Shown: in pieces, positions 4,691 to 7,238 of the stretch
Layout of the letters: each line of letters begins with the position of its first letter
How positions within the stretch are numbered: position 1 is the stretch's first letter
Source of the DNA: Bodonicaedibacter sp963693005
Lineage (GTDB): Bacteria; Pseudomonadota; Alphaproteobacteria; UBA6184
Length of the DNA: 7,238 bases
Reading direction: 5' to 3'
Assembly (NCBI GenBank): GCA_963693005.1
Contig: OY843736.1
Coordinates: 1 to 7,238, forward strand
Notes under the pieces: model-generated
Database searches by the model: none
What the model saw: the letters and a program-made list of their open reading frames with translations, nothing else
Told to the model about the DNA's origin: nothing
Translations under genes and position numbers: made by a program

Positions 4691-7238
4691 TCACCAACTT
4701 CCATCGTTGCAAGCAGCGAGTACAATAGTTTCGCAAAGAGAACGGAATAGGCCATGGATGGGGTTGCTTGCGCAAATTGTGCGTAATGTTTTGATTGAGT
4801 CAATGTGAATTGTTCCTACCGAGGTGATTACGATAGGTTTGAAGATGATCTTTGATCCATCGATCTCAGAGTTCCACGAAGCGTATTTCTTGTGCTTCGC
4901 CATGTCTCGGTTCTTCAGCGTGCCGACCCGGTCCGTGTCTTGCGAGATGTGAACAACGGTGATATCAAGCACGTAGATCCCACCACTTGGGAGGATGACA
5001 AGGACATCGGGGCCTTCGACAGCACGAGAGAGCACTTTCGGGAAGTGGGACTTGAGATTGGTGGTCGCGTATAATCCATGCATGTTGAGAACACGCACCA
5101 TTCCAGAAGCGGTCAGGTTGTGGCGTGTCAGGTGGAAAGATTTGCTGCAGGTGGAGCAAGTGAGCGCGTGGTCCACGTCCGCTGGCTCGTCACGACAGAT
5201 CGCTGCAATCGACATGGGTATGTTGAGAAGCATACGGGCAGCGAACATAAACTCTTGGTCAGACAGCTCGTCGCGGGCATCGTGTGGGAAGTGGGAGAGC
5301 CAGAACGGTTGGTTTTGGTGACTGGACTGCTCGTGGTACGCAATGAGGATGTCTCTCTTCACGGAAGTGTTGCGCCCGCTTTCGGTGCGTCGCCACGCGT
5401 CAGTCAGCAACTTGTCAAAGACTTGCATCGCCTCTTTTGGATTGTTTTCAAAGGCAGCACGATGAGTCAGTTTCCAGTGTGCGATCCCGAACCCGCCAAC
5501 GGCTAGTGGAGCATAAAGCTGCATGCGTTGGGCGTCGGTGAGGTCGGGCTTTTTCAGCACCCAGGCGGCATAGTCGGAGTTCGTCACAGATACTGCCGCA
5601 GCGACTTCTTCCATGAGCGCGGGGCGAGAGCAGGCGAAGGCGTGGTGCCAGCGCCGCGAAGTGAGACGGATGAGGTTCAGAGCATACTGCGGTCGGAGTC
5701 GATGTAGGACCTTGTGGAGCAGGAGTTCAGCTTGAGAAAGACGTTCAAAATCCGTTGGCATTGCTTTCACGGAGTCAGCAGCAATGTAGCCGCCGAGGAA
5801 GATGGTCGACTGAGAGACGCTGATTTTCGTTGCATCAAAGTATCCGAACTGCTGCTGGGAGCAGACAATTTTGCTCTTTTCGCCGATGAAGGGGAGGTTG
5901 ATTGCGGCAAATTGGGAATTGATCTCAGCAACGAGCGTCGACAGCTTGTCGGGCTCACAGAAAATCGCAACATCGTCAGTGGCGCATCGAAGATGCGCGG
6001 CGTGCTTTCGAACGAGAGGTGCGGTCACAGCCGCAAAGAATAGAGAAGATGGAACCGATCCTTGAGTTTCACCACAGTGAATCGAGTATTCCTGCATGGC
6101 AGCCGCCCCGTTGAACCAGACGGCTGTGTTGTTCGTGTACTCGAACCGGAAGAGACCGACCAGTTCTGGGCAGTTTTCCTTGATGAAGTCGAAGATCGCT
6201 TGCCGAGAGATGTTGTTGAACGCACCACTGCAGTCACCAATGAACACCGCCAAGTTACGATCCAGCGCTACTTGCACGTCCTTGACCGTTGATCGAATGC
6301 CATCGAATCTCGCGACGGCTTGCTCCTGCGGAATGAGCTCACGGATCCTGCGTCGAGAGTGTTGCAGCATGAGGCGCCAGGAGACCTTGATCCAGAAGTC
6401 GCCAACCGCTACCGGTCTGATTTTGCCATTCGGTTTGACAAACGGGATTAGAATACCCGTGGAGTGCAAGGTCCGGAGTGATGAGTCCAGTTCGTCCCTG
6501 CAGATCCTTGTGATATGGGTGTCGACAAACACACCGCACATCGGATTGAAAAGGCATGGCAGCATCAGTTCGCGGGTCCATCCGGTGATTCCTTTGGCTT
6601 TCATGCGGCCGCACGCCTTGACGGCGGCAATCACTCGGGCGCGTCTGGCATGGGAGACAGCCGGCGCATCGGCAGACAAGTCAGTAATCGTCTGGGCATG
6701 TGGGTTTAGCTTGCGTTCAATCTCAGCGGAGTTTTCAGCGGAGAAAGGAGCGACGCCGGTGCGCGCAAAACACTCGAGCGCCTTCCGCCCGCAGCCCTTC
6801 CGAATCAGCGATTCTGCCTTCTTCGCACTGCGATCAACAGAAATCTCGATGTCAGGTGGAGGAGTTTGGTCGTCGTCATCATTTTGAGCACGTAGATTGT
6901 GCGTTCTTTTCGCCACACTTACGGACGAGCCGTCAGGATGGGTGGTGGTGATGATTTCCTCGGTTTGCGTGACCACGTTGGTCGTGACATCCTGGGACTG
7001 AGAGACTGAGACCGACATCGCAGCAGCATCTTTGAAGAACTGAGTGAACAGACGAACACGGTCCGCCCGAGAGCTGACCAGTCGAGTGAGGCGTTGACAG
7101 AGCTCATGGACAGGGTTCCTCGTGTTGCGTCGGAGGAAGAAGATCGGAGCACACGTGGCCATGATGAAGTAGGACTCTTTCTCGCAGTCAGACGCAGTGT
7201 TCGGCGGGTTCAACGCATCTTGGCAGCAGGCCGCAAAC
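4691..7238 (-). CDS. Retrotransposon reverse transcriptase/endonuclease (5'-partial)
   Basis: This protein would nick a chromosomal target and copy element RNA into DNA from the nick (target-primed reverse transcription) in the nucleus. Residues are numbered from the TTG codon at 7213. The frame stays open for eight more codons to the window edge, so the true start lies outside; the first in-window ATG is residue 18 (7160-7162). Order: S/T/V-rich segment (about 67-103), acidic linker with DDDD (112-115), a helical stretch with GWTRELM (211-217), RT fingers/palm (about 250-480), thumb and linker with GGFGI (573-577), a Cys/His cluster (673-698), and a restriction-like endonuclease (about 725-815) ending near the TGA at 4691-4693. 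Key RT residues are D327 and D413-D414. No frameshift or internal stop is seen. The family is recognised from motifs; the closest named clade is uncertain, with a CRE-like element of a protist as my best guess. Confidence 0.93.
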   Translation of the reverse strand, partial: FAACCQDALNPPNTASDCEKESYFIMATCAPIFFLRRNTRNPVHELCQRLTRLVSSRADRVRLFTQFFKDAAAMSVSVSQSQDVTTNVVTQTEEIITTTHPDGSSVSVAKRTHNLRAQNDDDDQTPPPDIEISVDRSAKKAESLIRKGCGRKALECFARTGVAPFSAENSAEIERKLNPHAQTITDLSADAPAVSHARRARVIAAVKACGRMKAKGITGWTRELMLPCLFNPMCGVFVDTHITRICRDELDSSLRTLHSTGILIPFVKPNGKIRPVAVGDFWIKVSWRLMLQHSRRRIRELIPQEQAVARFDGIRSTVKDVQVALDRNLAVFIGDCSGAFNNISRQAIFDFIKENCPELVGLFRFEYTNNTAVWFNGAAAMQEYSIHCGETQGSVPSSLFFAAVTAPLVRKHAAHLRCATDDVAIFCEPDKLSTLVAEINSQFAAINLPFIGEKSKIVCSQQQFGYFDATKISVSQSTIFLGGYIAADSVKAMPTDFERLSQAELLLHKVLHRLRPQYALNLIRLTSRRWHHAFACSRPALMEEVAAAVSVTNSDYAAWVLKKPDLTDAQRMQLYAPLAVGGFGIAHWKLTHRAAFENNPKEAMQVFDKLLTDAWRRTESGRNTSVKRDILIAYHEQSSHQNQPFWLSHFPHDARDELSDQEFMFAARMLLNIPMSIAAICRDEPADVDHALTCSTCSKSFHLTRHNLTASGMVRVLNMHGLYATTNLKSHFPKVLSRAVEGPDVLVILPSGGIYVLDITVVHISQDTDRVGTLKNRDMAKHKKYASWNSEIDGSKIIFKPIVITSVGTIHIDSIKTLRTICASNPIHGLFRSLCETIVLAACNDGSW
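4769..5041 (-). other. Restriction-like endonuclease domain (PD-(D/E)XK)
   Basis: Residues about 725-815. GPD (734-736; D736 codon 5006-5008) is followed by YVLDITVVH with D750 (codon 4964-4966) and T752, then K773-x2-K776-Y777 and the FKP...SVG strand (791-800). This spacing matches the PD...D-x-T...K..KY pattern of nucleases in R2/CRE-like elements, which make the first nick at the insertion site. The Arg that often precedes PD is Gly here. Confidence 0.8.
5114..5203 (-). other. Cys/His (zinc-binding) cluster before the endonuclease
   Basis: Residues about 671-700: C673, H682, C686, C689, H694 and H698, including the DHALTC core followed by RHN. RLE-type elements usually carry a CCHC knuckle just before the nuclease, often starting with C-x-C or C-x2-C. 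Here only one Cys is evident on the left side (AAIC), so the ligand set may differ. Zinc binding is inferred from family position. Confidence 0.65.
5774..6466 (-). other. Reverse transcriptase domain within the retrotransposon protein
   Basis: Residues about 250-480. ILIPFVKPNGKIRPVAVG (254-271) matches the fingers motifs with the RP signature. FIGDCSGAFNNIS (324-336) is motif A with catalytic D327 (codon 6233-6235). GETQGSVPSS (381-390) is motif B. CATDDVAIF (410-418) is motif C with D413 and D414 (codons 5972-5977). GEKSK (444-448) is motif D and FLGG (472-475) is motif E. All three metal-binding aspartates are present. The motif C residue that is normally Tyr or Phe is Ala (A411). Confidence 0.92.

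Larger units (their letters stand above)
4456..7238 (-). mobile_element. RLE-type non-LTR retrotransposon (R2/CRE-like), 5'-incomplete
   Basis: The mobile-element call rests on the encoded reverse transcriptase with a C-terminal PD-(D/E)XK endonuclease, an arrangement typical of early-branching, usually site-specific non-LTR elements (R2, R4/Dong, CRE/SLACS/CZAR, NeSL). No LTRs, integrase, protease or RNase H are seen. The 5' end lies beyond the window. The 3' limit is a guess: the last unique base before the CGAAGA tract. No target-site duplication can be assessed with one end visible. The unbroken frame suggests a young or still functional copy. Confidence 0.7.

Noticed and set aside
6096..6887. 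263-codon plus-strand open frame opposite the reverse transcriptase
   Set aside because: It lies wholly antisense to a frame with clear RT motifs, and its product shows no recognisable family features.

Overview
The window joins two kinds of repetitive eukaryotic DNA. Positions 1 to about 4455 are a long, GC-rich, CpG-rich tandem satellite with no believable gene. Positions 4691-7238, on the minus strand, are one long open frame for a non-LTR retrotransposon protein: a reverse transcriptase with a C-terminal restriction-like (PD-(D/E)XK) endonuclease. About 235 bases of unique non-coding sequence (4456-4690) lie between them, in the position of the element's 3' untranslated region.

Satellite layout: the unit is about 366-391 bp and carries one GAATTC site, at 476, 860, 1226, 1612, 1994, 2360, 2751, 3138, 3527 and 3909. 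Copies 476-2750 form two rounds of a three-monomer higher-order repeat (A-B-C, A-B-C, about 1,135 bp each). Copies 2751-3908 are a more homogeneous later family (D-D-D) in which a 2-bp indel alternates between copies. A terminal copy and a badly decayed half copy (about 4231-4396) follow, then a short CGAAGA-type low-complexity tract (4398-4455). Each monomer looks like an old, diverged duplication of a unit roughly half its size. The first, partial copy is interrupted by about 155 bp of unrelated sequence (51-206).

Retrotransposon: the 840 visible codons, plus eight more codons open to the window edge, contain an RT fingers/palm (motif A aspartate D327, motif B G..QG..P.S, motif C ATDD in place of the usual Y-x-DD, motif D G.K.K, motif E FLGG), a thumb/linker with a GGFGI turn, a Cys/His cluster, and an endonuclease with PD...D.T and K..KY signatures. 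This is the domain order of the RLE-type, site-specific non-LTR elements (R2, CRE/SLACS/CZAR and related protist elements). The protein's N-terminus is outside the window.

Organism: a eukaryote, most likely a protist with few introns. The element type would suit a kinetoplastid-like host, but nothing here fixes the taxon; no spliced-leader gene, rRNA or tRNA is visible. How the parts fit is an inference: either an RLE element inserted beside or into a satellite array, or an element that carries a tandem array as part of its own non-coding region. The numerous open frames within the satellite are treated as artefacts of stop-poor repeats and are not annotated as genes.
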